Assembly: GCA_021773055.1 (NCBI GenBank)
Contig: JAJFKV010000029.1
Coordinates: 1-64,000, forward strand
Reading direction: 5' to 3'
From: Woeseiaceae bacterium
GTDB taxonomy: Bacteria > Pseudomonadota > Gammaproteobacteria > Steroidobacterales > Woeseiaceae
DNA length: 64,000 nucleotides
Made by a program: the position numbers and the translations under genes. Under the pieces are notes generated by a model. It was not told where the DNA came from, made no database searches, and saw nothing but the letters and a program-made list of their open reading frames with translations. Each line of letters opens with the position of its first letter. Within the stretch, counting starts at the first letter, position 1. This document shows positions 24,865-33,417 of this stretch, in pieces.

Positions 24865-26342
24865 TGGCGGGCGAAGAAAGTTTTGACGACACGCTGGTGA
24901 TGACACCGGCCGAGATCGAGGCGGCGGTTACGGATAGCGATGCAACGCACTTCGGACAACTTGTCGTACTGGGTTCCGGCCCCGGGGGATACACCGCTGC
25001 ATTTCGCGCTGCAGATCTTGGACTGGATGTCGTTCTTGTTGAACGCTGGCCGGTGCTCGGTGGTGTTTGTCTGAACGTCGGCTGCATTCCTTCGAAAGCG
25101 CTATTGCATGCTGCCAAAGTCATCGACGATGCTGCAGCAATGGCCGATCATGGTGTTACCTTCGGCACGCCGAAAATTGATGGCGAAAAACTGCGTGACT
25201 GGAAAAATGAAGTTGTTGGCAAGCTGACGGGCGGCCTTGCGATGATGGCAAAGCAACGCAAAGTGCGAGTTGTAGAAGGAGAAGCAAAGTTTGTTTCTCC
25301 ACATCGTCTGCAACTCGACAATGGCGATACTATCGATTTCAAGAACTGCATTATTGCGGCGGGCTCTGAAGCGATGATGTTACCGGGACTGCCGGAGGAT
25401 CCACGCATCGTTGATTCAACCGGTGCGCTGGAGCTCACGCCGATACCGAAGAAAATGCTGGTCGTCGGCGGCGGAATTATCGGCCTCGAAATGGCTTGCG
25501 TCTATAATGCGCTCGGTACCGAGGTGAGCGTTGTGGAACTCACGGATACGCTGATGCCAGGCACTGATCCGGACTTGTTGCGGCCGTTTATGAAATTTAT
25601 CAAGCCGCGCTATGAAGCGATCATGGTATCCACCAAAGTGACAGGGATGCGCGCAACCGTCCCCGGTATTGAGGTGAGTTTTGAAGGTGACAAAGCACCG
25701 TCCGTGGGCGTGTACGACCGTGTTCTCGTCGCCGTTGGTCGTCGTGCAAATGGTGGCATGCTGGATGCGAACACGGCTGGCGTTAATGTTGATCAGCGCG
25801 GCATCATCGCGGTCGACAAACAGATGCGTACTAACGTCCCCCATATTTTCGCTATTGGTGATCTCGCTGGCGGTCCAATGCTGGCGCACAAAGCAACGCA
25901 CGAGGCCAAAGTGGCCGCGGAAGTTATCGCGGGCGAAAAAAGCTATTTCGATGCGCGCGCGATTCCGTCGGTGGCCTATACCGATCCTGAGATTGCATGG
26001 GTTGGCCTGACAGAGCTCGAAGCCAAGGCAGAGGGTATTGACTACGAGAAAGCCAAAATACCGTGGGCGGCCAGTGGCAGAGCGATATCGTTGGGTCGGC
26101 CCGAAGGCTTCACCAAATTATTATTCGACAAGAAAACCAATCGTGTACTCGGTGGGGCGATCGTCGGGCCGAGTGCGGGTGACTTAATTTCGGAAATCTG
26201 TTTGGCCGTCGAAATGGGTGCGGACGCGTCTGATATAGGATTGACGATTCATCCGCATCCGACGTTGTCAGAAACGATTGCTTTTGCTTCAGAAGCCATT
26301 GAAGGCACGCTAACGGATCTGTATATGCCGAAGAAGCGCTAG
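24864..26342 (+). CDS. lpdA: Dihydrolipoyl dehydrogenase (PDH E3)
   Basis: A 492-residue flavoprotein that reoxidises dihydrolipoyl groups with NAD+. The FAD-binding GSGPGGYTAAFRAADLG (begins about 37), the redox disulfide CLNVGCIPSK (about 71-80), an NAD-binding VVGGGIIGLEMACVYNALG (about 200), AIGDLAGGPMLAHKA and the C-terminal HPHPTLSE base are all present. About 30 residues precede the FAD strand (ESFDDTLVMTPAEIEAAV), more than in many E3 proteins; it is not a lipoyl domain. It is the last gene of the operon. Its stop codon overlaps that of the convergent metallopeptidase in a shared CTAG. Confidence 0.96.
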   Translation: MAGEESFDDTLVMTPAEIEAAVTDSDATHFGQLVVLGSGPGGYTAAFRAADLGLDVVLVERWPVLGGVCLNVGCIPSKALLHAAKVIDDAAAMADHGVTFGTPKIDGEKLRDWKNEVVGKLTGGLAMMAKQRKVRVVEGEAKFVSPHRLQLDNGDTIDFKNCIIAAGSEAMMLPGLPEDPRIVDSTGALELTPIPKKMLVVGGGIIGLEMACVYNALGTEVSVVELTDTLMPGTDPDLLRPFMKFIKPRYEAIMVSTKVTGMRATVPGIEVSFEGDKAPSVGVYDRVLVAVGRRANGGMLDANTAGVNVDQRGIIAVDKQMRTNVPHIFAIGDLAGGPMLAHKATHEAKVAAEVIAGEKSYFDARAIPSVAYTDPEIAWVGLTELEAKAEGIDYEKAKIPWAASGRAISLGRPEGFTKLLFDKKTNRVLGGAIVGPSAGDLISEICLAVEMGADASDIGLTIHPHPTLSETIAFASEAIEGTLTDLYMPKKR

Positions 26343-27937
26343 TTCGTCGACGGCAGGTCCGGTTCTTCTATCTGCGGTAGCGGAGAGTCCTGCGTTTTGC
26401 CGGTTCCCTGAATCCGCTGAATGAGGCGGTTCGCATCACGAGAATAATTACCACGACCGTGATCGTAGCGAATGACGCTTCGGGCGAGGCTAAGAGCATC
26501 TTCAGAATTTCCCTCCAGAAAGAGGCCTTCCGCACGTAGCAGCAAAGGCCATTGATCGGACGGTGAGCGCTTTGAGACATCCCGCAATAAATCCAGTGCT
26601 GCCGTTGATCCGGACTCTCGATTTAGCCAAATAAAAGCGAGGTAGGTGTCGATCTCCACGTTACTTCCTGCGCTCGAACGAGCTTTTAACAGCAACTGTT
26701 CAGCAATATCCAGGTGATCAATTCGCGTAAACCATGCGTCGGGATTCGCCGCGCGCTGCAACTCGAATTTGGCGTAGTCGACGAGAATAACTGGATCATC
26801 CGGTGCATTGCTCAAAGCCAGGTCAAATTGAGTCCTCGCATCTTCGTATTGCTGCCCGAGGGCGAGGGTAGCTGCCCAACCTGCCAGCGCTGCAGGGCTT
26901 TGTGCGTCAATTGCGAGCGCTTTGGTGAACCAGCTGGCTGCTTTGTCAGCGTCTGCGTTGCGCAATGCAAGGCGGCCAAGCTGTATGTGAATATCGTGTG
27001 GGCTCGCTCGCCGTGATGTGGAAGCAAATTCGGGGACCAGGGAGTCTGTTGGAATTTTCACATAGGTATATCGTCCATCCTTGATATAGCGCTTCAGCGC
27101 TTTCTTCATATCCGACAATTCGATTCCGAAACTGCGCTCGAACGCTATGACTGTACTCGAGCCATTGTGCAACTCCCGCAGGTACTCTTCCCAGGAAGCG
27201 CCGATCGCTTCGGCACTCTCTCCGCGATTGAACAGGTAATGCACGAGTAACCAGGATTGGGCGTAATACATCGCAGTCTGGCGCGCATTAAAGTCAGAAA
27301 AGCTCGATGTGTTCAGAATGGTCTCCCATGGAATCCAACTGGTGTGCAGGAGATCAAACAGACGACCCTTCTGAGTAAGTCCATAGCTAAATGTCTGTTT
27401 GGAGAGCTTCGACCCGGACACATACTCTGCATACCCTTCCTCCCACCATATCGGGTACGGGAAGCGCTGCGTTGCCTGCACGATGAAATGGACGTATTCG
27501 TGCAATATGACCTGCGATTCCGACATCCGCGAGGAGTTACCAATAACGATATAATTCTCGCGAAGGTCGCGCGTAAACGCACCCGCGGAATTCTCCGGCA
27601 TTCCGAGTGTCCTGTAGTCGGAACGCTTTGCGAGAGCCAGGATGCGGGTTGGCTTTTCCTCAAGCTGCGATGTGCCGCCAAACTGGATGGCGAATACGGC
27701 TCGCAGTGCTTCCAGATGCAATAATAATTTTCGTGTCTTTTTCTCGTTGAGAGCGCTGTAGACGGAAAAATTACCGGACTCCACATAAATCCATCGACGT
27801 TCATCGATATCTTTCGCCGCGCTAGCGTTCGTCCACAGCAGTACCGCGGCAATAAAACCGACCAGGCAATACCGCCTATTCCTGGTTCTCATATGAGGAC
27901 CATAACTGTGCAGCACAGCACCCTTCTCCCATCTCAT
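26339..27937 (-). CDS. Exported gluzincin-type peptidase with TPR repeats
   Basis: A protein of up to 532 residues with an N-terminal signal sequence (RTRNRRYCLVGFIAAVLLW...ASA). The first half holds a zinc peptidase-like domain: HEYVHF provides the HExxH ligands near residue 146, with the expected Glu ligand in WWEEGYAEYVSG about 20 residues on, as in DUF1570-like gluzincins. The second half (about 310-520) has several helical pairs with TPR spacing (LGRLALRNADADKAASWFTKALAID, read as a motif at about 322). Substrate unknown. The ATG at 27937 overlaps the permease stop as ATGA; an ATG at 27892 would put the arginine-rich signal at the very N-terminus and is equally plausible. Confidence 0.75.
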   Translation of the reverse strand: MRWEKGAVLHSYGPHMRTRNRRYCLVGFIAAVLLWTNASAAKDIDERRWIYVESGNFSVYSALNEKKTRKLLLHLEALRAVFAIQFGGTSQLEEKPTRILALAKRSDYRTLGMPENSAGAFTRDLRENYIVIGNSSRMSESQVILHEYVHFIVQATQRFPYPIWWEEGYAEYVSGSKLSKQTFSYGLTQKGRLFDLLHTSWIPWETILNTSSFSDFNARQTAMYYAQSWLLVHYLFNRGESAEAIGASWEEYLRELHNGSSTVIAFERSFGIELSDMKKALKRYIKDGRYTYVKIPTDSLVPEFASTSRRASPHDIHIQLGRLALRNADADKAASWFTKALAIDAQSPAALAGWAATLALGQQYEDARTQFDLALSNAPDDPVILVDYAKFELQRAANPDAWFTRIDHLDIAEQLLLKARSSAGSNVEIDTYLAFIWLNRESGSTAALDLLRDVSKRSPSDQWPLLLRAEGLFLEGNSEDALSLARSVIRYDHGRGNYSRDANRLIQRIQGTGKTQDSPLPQIEEPDLPSTN

Positions 27938-29226
27938 CGGGCACGATTCTCAAGCGCATAAAAAATCCATCCGATGCTGAGCAAAATAATGACAGCGATC
28001 CAGGATTCGAGTTTCGACTGGGCGAGCAGCCAAATGCAGACGGCAAGCGCCATTCCAGGAATGGCATAACCGCCCTTGAGACGAAACGCATTTCGGCGGC
28101 TTGCGACATCAGCATTGCGTCGGATCGACGGTAATGACGCGATACAGATGATGTAACCCAGAAGCCGCACAACAGAACTCGCAAGCGCCAGCTTTACGAA
28201 TGAACCGGTCAGCGCCAGTGTCAAAGCCATGCCGCCCATCATCAGGATCGAGTAGTCCGGCGTTGCGTACTTTGTATGCACGTGGCCAAACCAGGCCGGC
28301 AGCATACGTTTCTCCGCCATGCTGTACGTAATCCTGGGCGCCGCGAGTATTGAGCCCGAGAGATTGCCACCAATGGAAAAAACAGCCGCCATGGTGATGA
28401 TGATCGCGCCGAGTGGCCCCGCGAGAGAGCGGCCGACATCAACCAATGTGGCTTCACCATAGGAGTCTGATGGAATGATCGAGACGAAAACCAGCACAAC
28501 AAGAAAATATAAGAGGGCGGTGCTCAGCATGCTGCCGACATAGGCTTTTGGCAGTGTTCGCCGGGGTTGCGAGGTCTCTCCTGCCGTAACGCCGAGCGTT
28601 TCGAAACCGACGTAGGCGTAGATCAGTAACAGGGTTGTGCCGCCCAGTTCTTCGATGACGAAGGGCCCACCCGGAATCAGCACAGCACCGGTGACGTGTT
28701 GCAGGCCCAGCAGGACCATCAGCAGCAGCGGTGTAACCTTGAGAAACGTAAAAACGGCCATCGTTCGCACGCCATCTCGAACACCCATGACATTCGCCCA
28801 GGTGAGACCGACTGTAGCAACAGAGATAATCGCACCGCGGGCGATTTCGCCAGCAAACATTTCGTGCAGTGACGCGAGGTAGATCGCCATGACATTGGCG
28901 TTCGCCGCGAAAGCCGTCATGCGACTAAGGTAAATAGCCCAGCCTGTGCTAAACCCGGCCAATGGACCAAATGCATCACTGGCATACAGTACCGGTCCGC
29001 CGGTGTGGTCGTAGTAGCTGGATAGTTCCGCGAACGTCAATACAATAGTAATAAAGAGCGCGCCGATAATGAGAAAAAGCCACGGACTTAGCAGGCCCGC
29101 GTTAGTCGCGATTTTGCCGGGCAGCGCAAATATACCAGCACCGATCATGGCATTCAGGGCGAGAAACGCCGCGCCGAAAATACCGATGTCACGCCTTAGT
29201 TTTGTTGCAGTGTTCGTCGCAGCCAA
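27934..29226 (-). CDS. APC superfamily amino-acid permease
   Basis: A 430-residue inner-membrane protein with about twelve hydrophobic segments and the APC signature in TM1 (ALNAMIGAGIFALPGKI, about 23-40), which forms the unwound substrate-binding helix. GFETLGVTAGETSQPRRTLP, near the middle, matches the conserved TM6-loop region. The sequence does not identify the amino acid or polyamine carried. The start is TTG with AAGAAGAG just upstream. It is coupled to the downstream TPR peptidase by a four-base ATGA overlap, so peptide or amino-acid handling could be linked. It begins a two-gene transcript. Confidence 0.9.
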   Translation of the reverse strand: MAATNTATKLRRDIGIFGAAFLALNAMIGAGIFALPGKIATNAGLLSPWLFLIIGALFITIVLTFAELSSYYDHTGGPVLYASDAFGPLAGFSTGWAIYLSRMTAFAANANVMAIYLASLHEMFAGEIARGAIISVATVGLTWANVMGVRDGVRTMAVFTFLKVTPLLLMVLLGLQHVTGAVLIPGGPFVIEELGGTTLLLIYAYVGFETLGVTAGETSQPRRTLPKAYVGSMLSTALLYFLVVLVFVSIIPSDSYGEATLVDVGRSLAGPLGAIIITMAAVFSIGGNLSGSILAAPRITYSMAEKRMLPAWFGHVHTKYATPDYSILMMGGMALTLALTGSFVKLALASSVVRLLGYIICIASLPSIRRNADVASRRNAFRLKGGYAIPGMALAVCIWLLAQSKLESWIAVIILLSIGWIFYALENRAR

Positions 29227-29259
29227 TTCGCTCTTCTTGTTCTGCCTTGGCGAGAGCTG

Positions 29260-29288
29260 ATACTAGCAAACTAAGCCATCAAATCGAC
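29260..29288 (-). promoter_or_regulatory. Possible promoter of the APC permease gene
   Basis: On the minus strand an extended -10 (TGC before TAGTAT) lies 34 bases upstream of the TTG start. A weak TCGATT is found 17 bases further up. The rest of the 256-base gap to the doxX gene holds nothing I recognise. Confidence 0.35.
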
Positions 29289-29482
29289 GCTTCCGGGTAG
29301 AGGTCGCTCATTGGGATCGATCAACCTACCGCTCGCAATGACACGAATTCGGTCCCGCCGATCTCACGGAGCTTGTCATTACTTAATTCGCCTATGTTCT
29401 CGAACAAGTAGCGGAAGCGACCGACGACAGGGCCTGGACCCAGCAAAACGCGCCAACCATTTATACGAAAATCTCTTTCGAA

Positions 29483-29980
29483 CTACGAAAACTTCTTCGC
29501 AAGTATGTGATCAAGGCTTAGCTTGCCGGCGCCCGTAAAGACGAGAGGAAACAGCATAGCGATGAACAGCAGTGGCACACGGAAGTTGCCAAAGCCTTTG
29601 TCAGTGATCGCGTAGCCTTTCCACAATTCTGCAAGGCTGTCCCAACTGTCCGGCCAGTGTACGCCGGATATGGCGACGATAGAGACGATGATAAGGCTGA
29701 GGGCCCAGAAGCGCGTAAACAGTCCAAGGAACAGGCTTAGACCACCCAGAATCTCGGCCCAGGTTGCCATGAACCAGCTGATCTCGACCGGAATGACGTT
29801 GAACGGAAACAGGAAATTATCCTGAGCATTTGCGAACCAGTTGGTGCCGTGGAATTTCCACATGCCGGCTTTGTAGAATTCATGTGCCATCAGCAAGCGA
29901 ATAGGTAGCAGCGCGACCCAGTCGCCTGCCGGATTCAAAATTCCTGTAACTTGATTCTTCAGACTTACCAACTTGTCCAT
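29483..29980 (-). CDS. DoxX family membrane protein (BufD-like position)
   Basis: A 165-residue DoxX-type protein with four hydrophobic segments. RLLMAHEFYKAGMWKF (about 28-43), WAEILGGLSLFLGLFTRF and PLLFIAMLFPLVFTGAGKLSLD are the family landmarks. DoxX proteins are small quinone-reactive or redox-related membrane proteins. It follows the DUF2063 and DUF692 genes 12 bases downstream, with a good ribosome-binding site (CGGAGAT), so the three form one operon. In bufferin operons a DoxX protein is commonly the fourth component, proposed to be membrane redox support; that role here rests on context only. Confidence 0.87.
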   Translation of the reverse strand: MDKLVSLKNQVTGILNPAGDWVALLPIRLLMAHEFYKAGMWKFHGTNWFANAQDNFLFPFNVIPVEISWFMATWAEILGGLSLFLGLFTRFWALSLIIVSIVAISGVHWPDSWDSLAELWKGYAITDKGFGNFRVPLLFIAMLFPLVFTGAGKLSLDHILAKKFS

Positions 29981-29992
29981 TCTTGATCTCCG

Positions 29993-30766
29993 TTAGCCGG
30001 CGGCTCGGGTGCCGGTCAGTATTTCCAGTTGCCTCATTTCTTCGAGGGCGTCGACGCCGTGTTTGATGAGCGCATCAACGTCGGGGTAGTTTATTGTCGT
30101 TGCGAGGTCTTTAAGCAGCGCCTCACCGTTTAGATTGGATTGATTGTTCTCGACAGCGTCGAGCAGCGCAGCTGTTACCGGATTGAGCTCCAGAAAACGA
30201 ACCTTGTCATCGCTACGCCGGTAGATCGCCAGACAAGACGGCTGCTCGGCGGGTTCTTTGGGCATGTAGTCTTTCGATATACGGTGCACTGGAAATTGAT
30301 AGGCGAATACCCAGGCCAGAACCGACTTAACCGGTACGCCGACCAACAGATCACCGTGTGGATCGACGCCGTCCGTATCGTTCTCTTCTACCGAGACACG
30401 TAGTGCCAGGTCGGCGTACTCGTAATGGGCGAGTTCGGTCACGAACGGGAATTCGTCGTCCAGATCGCGATATTCCTTTTGTAAAAACGCCAGAAATTCT
30501 TCAGGCAGCTGCAGGAAGTAGGGAGTCCTGCAGCGATGATTTTTCATGAACTCGCGAATGGCAACTCGCCACTGCTCATCCGTACAAATTTTCCGCAAGA
30601 CGGGAAAAAACGTGCCGAGCAGGTTGTACAGATTATTGAAAAATAACTCCCGATAAATCGCCATGCGGCGATCCTCGATACCCTCTGGTGCGACCGTGTT
30701 ATCCGGGTCCCGGATGTGTGCAGCAAAAGCGTATTGCTTGTCCTGAAAATCGCGGTGCTCAACCAT
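29993..30766 (-). CDS. bufC: DUF2063 family putative DNA-binding-type partner of MNIO (BufC-like)
   Basis: A 257-residue protein. The N-terminal DUF2063 part (about 5-100) shows QYAFAAHIRDP and RRMAIYRELFFNNLYNLLGTFFPVL, ending near the middle of the protein. The C-terminal half contains a winged-helix-like region (SCLAIYRRSDDKVRFLELNP...LLDAVENNQ). Despite the old name of putative DNA-binding domain, DUF2063 proteins pair with DUF692 enzymes and are thought to present the peptide substrate. The ATG lies inside the DUF692 stop region (eight-base overlap, ATGGTTGA), a coupling arrangement; the much longer upstream frame is only a shadow of DUF692. The symbol is assigned by homology and gene order. 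Confidence 0.83.
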   Translation of the reverse strand: MVEHRDFQDKQYAFAAHIRDPDNTVAPEGIEDRRMAIYRELFFNNLYNLLGTFFPVLRKICTDEQWRVAIREFMKNHRCRTPYFLQLPEEFLAFLQKEYRDLDDEFPFVTELAHYEYADLALRVSVEENDTDGVDPHGDLLVGVPVKSVLAWVFAYQFPVHRISKDYMPKEPAEQPSCLAIYRRSDDKVRFLELNPVTAALLDAVENNQSNLNGEALLKDLATTINYPDVDALIKHGVDALEEMRQLEILTGTRAAG

Positions 30767-31613
30767 GCGCAGTGTCCAGAGAAGAATAGTCCAATTGCAA
30801 TTTCTTGATAGCGCGGACCTCGTCCAGTAGCTCTTCCATTGGCGGAAAGTTGAAATCTCGCTCGAGCAGAGTCGGAACCGGTCCGAATTGTTGGTAGGCG
30901 TCCGCCAGCAACTGCCACGCCGCCGCATCGACCGCGCTGCCATGCGTATCGATTCGCAGATCTTCGGACTCGACGTAGTGGCCGGCGAGATGAAAGTATC
31001 GGATTCGTTCCGCTGGCATGTCGCGTAAGAAATCATTCGCGTCATATTTGTGGTTAATGCTGTTGACGACGATATTGTTGATGTCGAGCATCAGGTCGCA
31101 GTCTGCTTCTTCAAGCACCGCGAGCAAGAACTCCTTTTCCGTCATGGATGAGTCGCTGGGAGCGTAGTAAGAAACGTTTTCGAGCGCCATTCTCTGTTCA
31201 AGAATATCCTGAACCCGGCGTACTCTTGCGGCAACATATCGGACCGCGTCATCTGTGAACGGCATTGGCATCAAATCGTACAAATGTCCGTCGTCACCGC
31301 AATAACTCAGGTGCTCGGAGTACATGCGAATATTGTGCTCTGCCATAAAGTCTTTGATATCGCGGACCAGTTGCTCGTCCAGTGGTGCCGGGGAACCGAT
31401 CGACAATGACAGGCCGTGTACCAGAAACGGATAACGTTCTGTAAAAAACCGTAATTTCTTACCCAGCGCGCCGCCGACATGGATCCAGTTCTCCGGTGCG
31501 ATTTCCATGAAATCGACATCCGTCGGCGGATCCGCCATCAATTTATCGGCTAATGGCCGGCGCAGCCCGAGGCCTGCACCCTGTACTGGGTATTGTGAGA
31601 TTGAGTGGCTCAT
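30759..31613 (-). CDS. bufB: DUF692 multinuclear non-heme iron oxidase (MNIO, BufB-like)
   Basis: A 284-residue TIM-barrel protein of DUF692. These enzymes use two or three iron ions to remodel cysteine or other residues of a partner peptide; in bufferin systems they form thiooxazole on Cys. Conserved features are GLGLRRPLADKL, VDFMEIAPENWI, the His in LVHGLSLSIG, Glu/His in YSEHLSYCG, LDINNIVVNS, HLAGH, DTHGSAVDAAAW and LLERDFNFPP, which supply the usual iron ligands. The length is standard. It is the first gene of the bufB-bufC-doxX operon. The 59 bases before it, after the DUF1841 stop, hold no precursor peptide, so the substrate must lie elsewhere. Confidence 0.93.
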   Translation of the reverse strand: MSHSISQYPVQGAGLGLRRPLADKLMADPPTDVDFMEIAPENWIHVGGALGKKLRFFTERYPFLVHGLSLSIGSPAPLDEQLVRDIKDFMAEHNIRMYSEHLSYCGDDGHLYDLMPMPFTDDAVRYVAARVRRVQDILEQRMALENVSYYAPSDSSMTEKEFLLAVLEEADCDLMLDINNIVVNSINHKYDANDFLRDMPAERIRYFHLAGHYVESEDLRIDTHGSAVDAAAWQLLADAYQQFGPVPTLLERDFNFPPMEELLDEVRAIKKLQLDYSSLDTAHG

Positions 31614-31672
31614 TACGTTCCTGTTCTTCAGCTATCAGATCAGACCTGCAAGTGGCTGGTTTTATTACACGG

Positions 31673-32098
31673 TTAGCCCGTCAGGCGATGCAGGCGCTCA
31701 AGGTATTTTTTCTCATCAGGCGCTGTATTTTGACTCTGTGCCTCCCACAGGGTTTCCGCAAGACAATCAATCATCTGGTGCTCGGCGGCATGGGCATCGC
31801 CGGTTTTCGCAGTTAATGATGAAAAAACACCGCTTATCCCGGGCGGTCGATTGGTTGCGACCTGTTCACGGACTCCGAGATGCAGGCCCATATGCAGGAA
31901 GGGATTCGTTCGACCACCGTCGGGTGTGTAGTCTTTGTCGAGTTCGTCGCTTAGTACCTCCTGATGGTACTCGGGATGCCATTCCACGACTGCGGCGATT
32001 TGAGCCTCAAGCGGCGTCAGCGGGGTCTTGTCACACTGTTTTTGCCAGGCGTCAGCGTACATTTTTCGTAATTCGTTTCTGTCCTGCCCGAATATCAT
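31673..32098 (-). CDS. DUF1841 family protein
   Basis: A 141-residue cytosolic protein of the DUF1841 family, found across beta- and gammaproteobacteria with no known activity. Recognisable family stretches are FGQDRNELRKMYADAW at the start, LTPLEAQIAAVVEWHPEYH, and NPFLHMGLHLGVREQV with several His residues, then AEHQMIDCLAETLW near the end. The conserved His/Glu set could bind metal (inference). Its ATG overlaps the nth stop by four bases (ATGA), so it is translated as the gene after nth, an arrangement that is common in related genomes. Confidence 0.88.
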   Translation of the reverse strand: MIFGQDRNELRKMYADAWQKQCDKTPLTPLEAQIAAVVEWHPEYHQEVLSDELDKDYTPDGGRTNPFLHMGLHLGVREQVATNRPPGISGVFSSLTAKTGDAHAAEHQMIDCLAETLWEAQSQNTAPDEKKYLERLHRLTG

Positions 32099-32730
32099 TC
32101 CAACACCTTTTTCCTATACTCACACCATTCGATGATTGCACACTCACCACAGAGTGGCTTGCGAGCTTTGCAAACATATCGGCCATGCAGGATTAACCAG
32201 TGATGTGCATCCAGCTTAAACTCATCGGGTGTCAATTTTGTCAGCCGATTTTCAACCTCCAGCGGTGTTTTTCCATGTGCGAGTCCGGTTCGATTCGAGA
32301 CCCGGAAGATATGGGTGTCGACGGCAATGGTCGGTTCGCCGAAGGCGGTGTTGAGGATCACATTGGCGGTTTTTCGCCCTACGCCGGGAAGGGATTCTAG
32401 TTCGGCGCGGGTTCGCGGCACCCCGCTTGCATGCTCCTCAATCAACAGTCGGCAGGTCTTGATAATGTTTTTTGCCTTGCTGTTGTACAGGCCGATGGTC
32501 CGAATGTAGGGCTTCAGGCCTTCAACGCCGAGGCCCAGTATGGACTCTGGTGTACAGGCGACCGGATACAGTTTGTCGGTCGCCTTATTAACACTTATGT
32601 CTGTGGCTTGCGCTGACAGAATTACGGCAATGAGTAACTCGAACGGGTTCGCATAATTGAGCTCGGTGGTCGGCGCGGGCATGCGCGCACGCAAAGTGCT
32701 GTAGATGGCGGAGCGTTTTTCGGTATTCAC
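32095..32730 (-). CDS. nth: Endonuclease III
   Basis: A 211-residue DNA glycosylase/AP lyase that removes oxidised pyrimidines in base-excision repair. The helix-hairpin-helix LPGVGRKTANVIL contains the catalytic Lys (about 119), and VDTHIFRVSNR holds the catalytic Asp (about 137). The C-terminal [4Fe-4S] motif is C-x6-C-x2-C-x5-C (CKARKPLCGECAIIEWC). The length equals E. coli Nth. It directly follows rsxE, the same order as in E. coli (rsxABCDGE-nth), and is coupled to the DUF1841 gene. Confidence 0.97.
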   Translation of the reverse strand: MNTEKRSAIYSTLRARMPAPTTELNYANPFELLIAVILSAQATDISVNKATDKLYPVACTPESILGLGVEGLKPYIRTIGLYNSKAKNIIKTCRLLIEEHASGVPRTRAELESLPGVGRKTANVILNTAFGEPTIAVDTHIFRVSNRTGLAHGKTPLEVENRLTKLTPDEFKLDAHHWLILHGRYVCKARKPLCGECAIIEWCEYRKKVLE

Positions 32731-32739
32731 GTTTTGGCT

Positions 32740-33417
32740 CTAGCGGTTCATGGTTCGGGCGCGACGGGGGATCGCTGTTTGCGCGTCTTTGCGGCGCCCA
32801 TCGATGGCATTTTTGGCCGCGATGGCTAATGCGAGACTGAAAAATGCCCCCGGCGGCATAACAAGCAATAACCAGCCGTTGTCCGCAAACACGATGCCGC
32901 GCACCGGCTCGCCACCGAACAACATGTCCATTCGTGAGAATAACGTGCCTTGACCAAACAACTCCCGAAAGGCGCCGATGGTCATCAACAGTAGAGCGAA
33001 TCCGCTACCCATGACGAGGCCGTCGACGATACTGGCGCCCACCGGATTTCGCGAAGCGAAGACCTCTGCTCGGGCAACGATCGCGCAGTTTGTGACGATT
33101 AACGGAATAAAGATGCCGAGGGACCTGTCCAGGTCGGGAAACCACGCTTTGAATACGAGCTCGATACAAGTTACCAAACTCGCGATGATCAGAACGTAGA
33201 TAGGAACGCGAATCTCGGGTTGGATCCAGCGCCGCGTCGCCGATACCAGTGAGTTGGACGCCATCAGCACTGCGAGCGTTGCAGCTCCCAGCCCGAGTCC
33301 GTTTACGAAAGTGGTAGTTACTGCGAGTAACGGACACAAGCCCAATAGCTGCACCAGGCCTGGGTTATCTCGCCAGAGACCGGATCTAAAGCGTTCCCAC
33401 AGGCTGGTAGACATCAT
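32740..33417 (-). CDS. rsxE: Electron transport complex subunit RsxE/RnfE
   Basis: A 225-residue inner-membrane subunit of the Rnf/Rsx complex, with about six hydrophobic segments. Family landmarks are NPGLVQLLGLCPLLAVTTTF with its Cys at about 27, IASLVTCIELVFKAWFPDL with the second Cys, GIFIPLIVTNCAIVARAE, and GFALLLMTIGAFRELFGQG. The paired cysteines in RsxA and RsxE are thought to hold a membrane-embedded iron-sulfur cluster. The start overlaps the rsxG stop in ATGATG. A basic C-terminal tail (RRKDAQTAIPRRARTMNR) is somewhat longer than the core family. Confidence 0.95.
   Translation of the reverse strand: MMSTSLWERFRSGLWRDNPGLVQLLGLCPLLAVTTTFVNGLGLGAATLAVLMASNSLVSATRRWIQPEIRVPIYVLIIASLVTCIELVFKAWFPDLDRSLGIFIPLIVTNCAIVARAEVFASRNPVGASIVDGLVMGSGFALLLMTIGAFRELFGQGTLFSRMDMLFGGEPVRGIVFADNGWLLLVMPPGAFFSLALAIAAKNAIDGRRKDAQTAIPRRARTMNR

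Noticed and set aside
29311-29538. A plus-strand frame that might be a missing BufA peptide
   Set aside because: It overlaps doxX, lacks a signal peptide and lacks the regular Cys pattern of DUF2282; it has the look of a chance frame.
30767-31045. A 93-residue N-terminal extension of the DUF2063 gene
   Set aside because: The extension lies wholly within the DUF692 coding region in another frame and does not resemble the family; the coupled ATG at 30766 explains the start.
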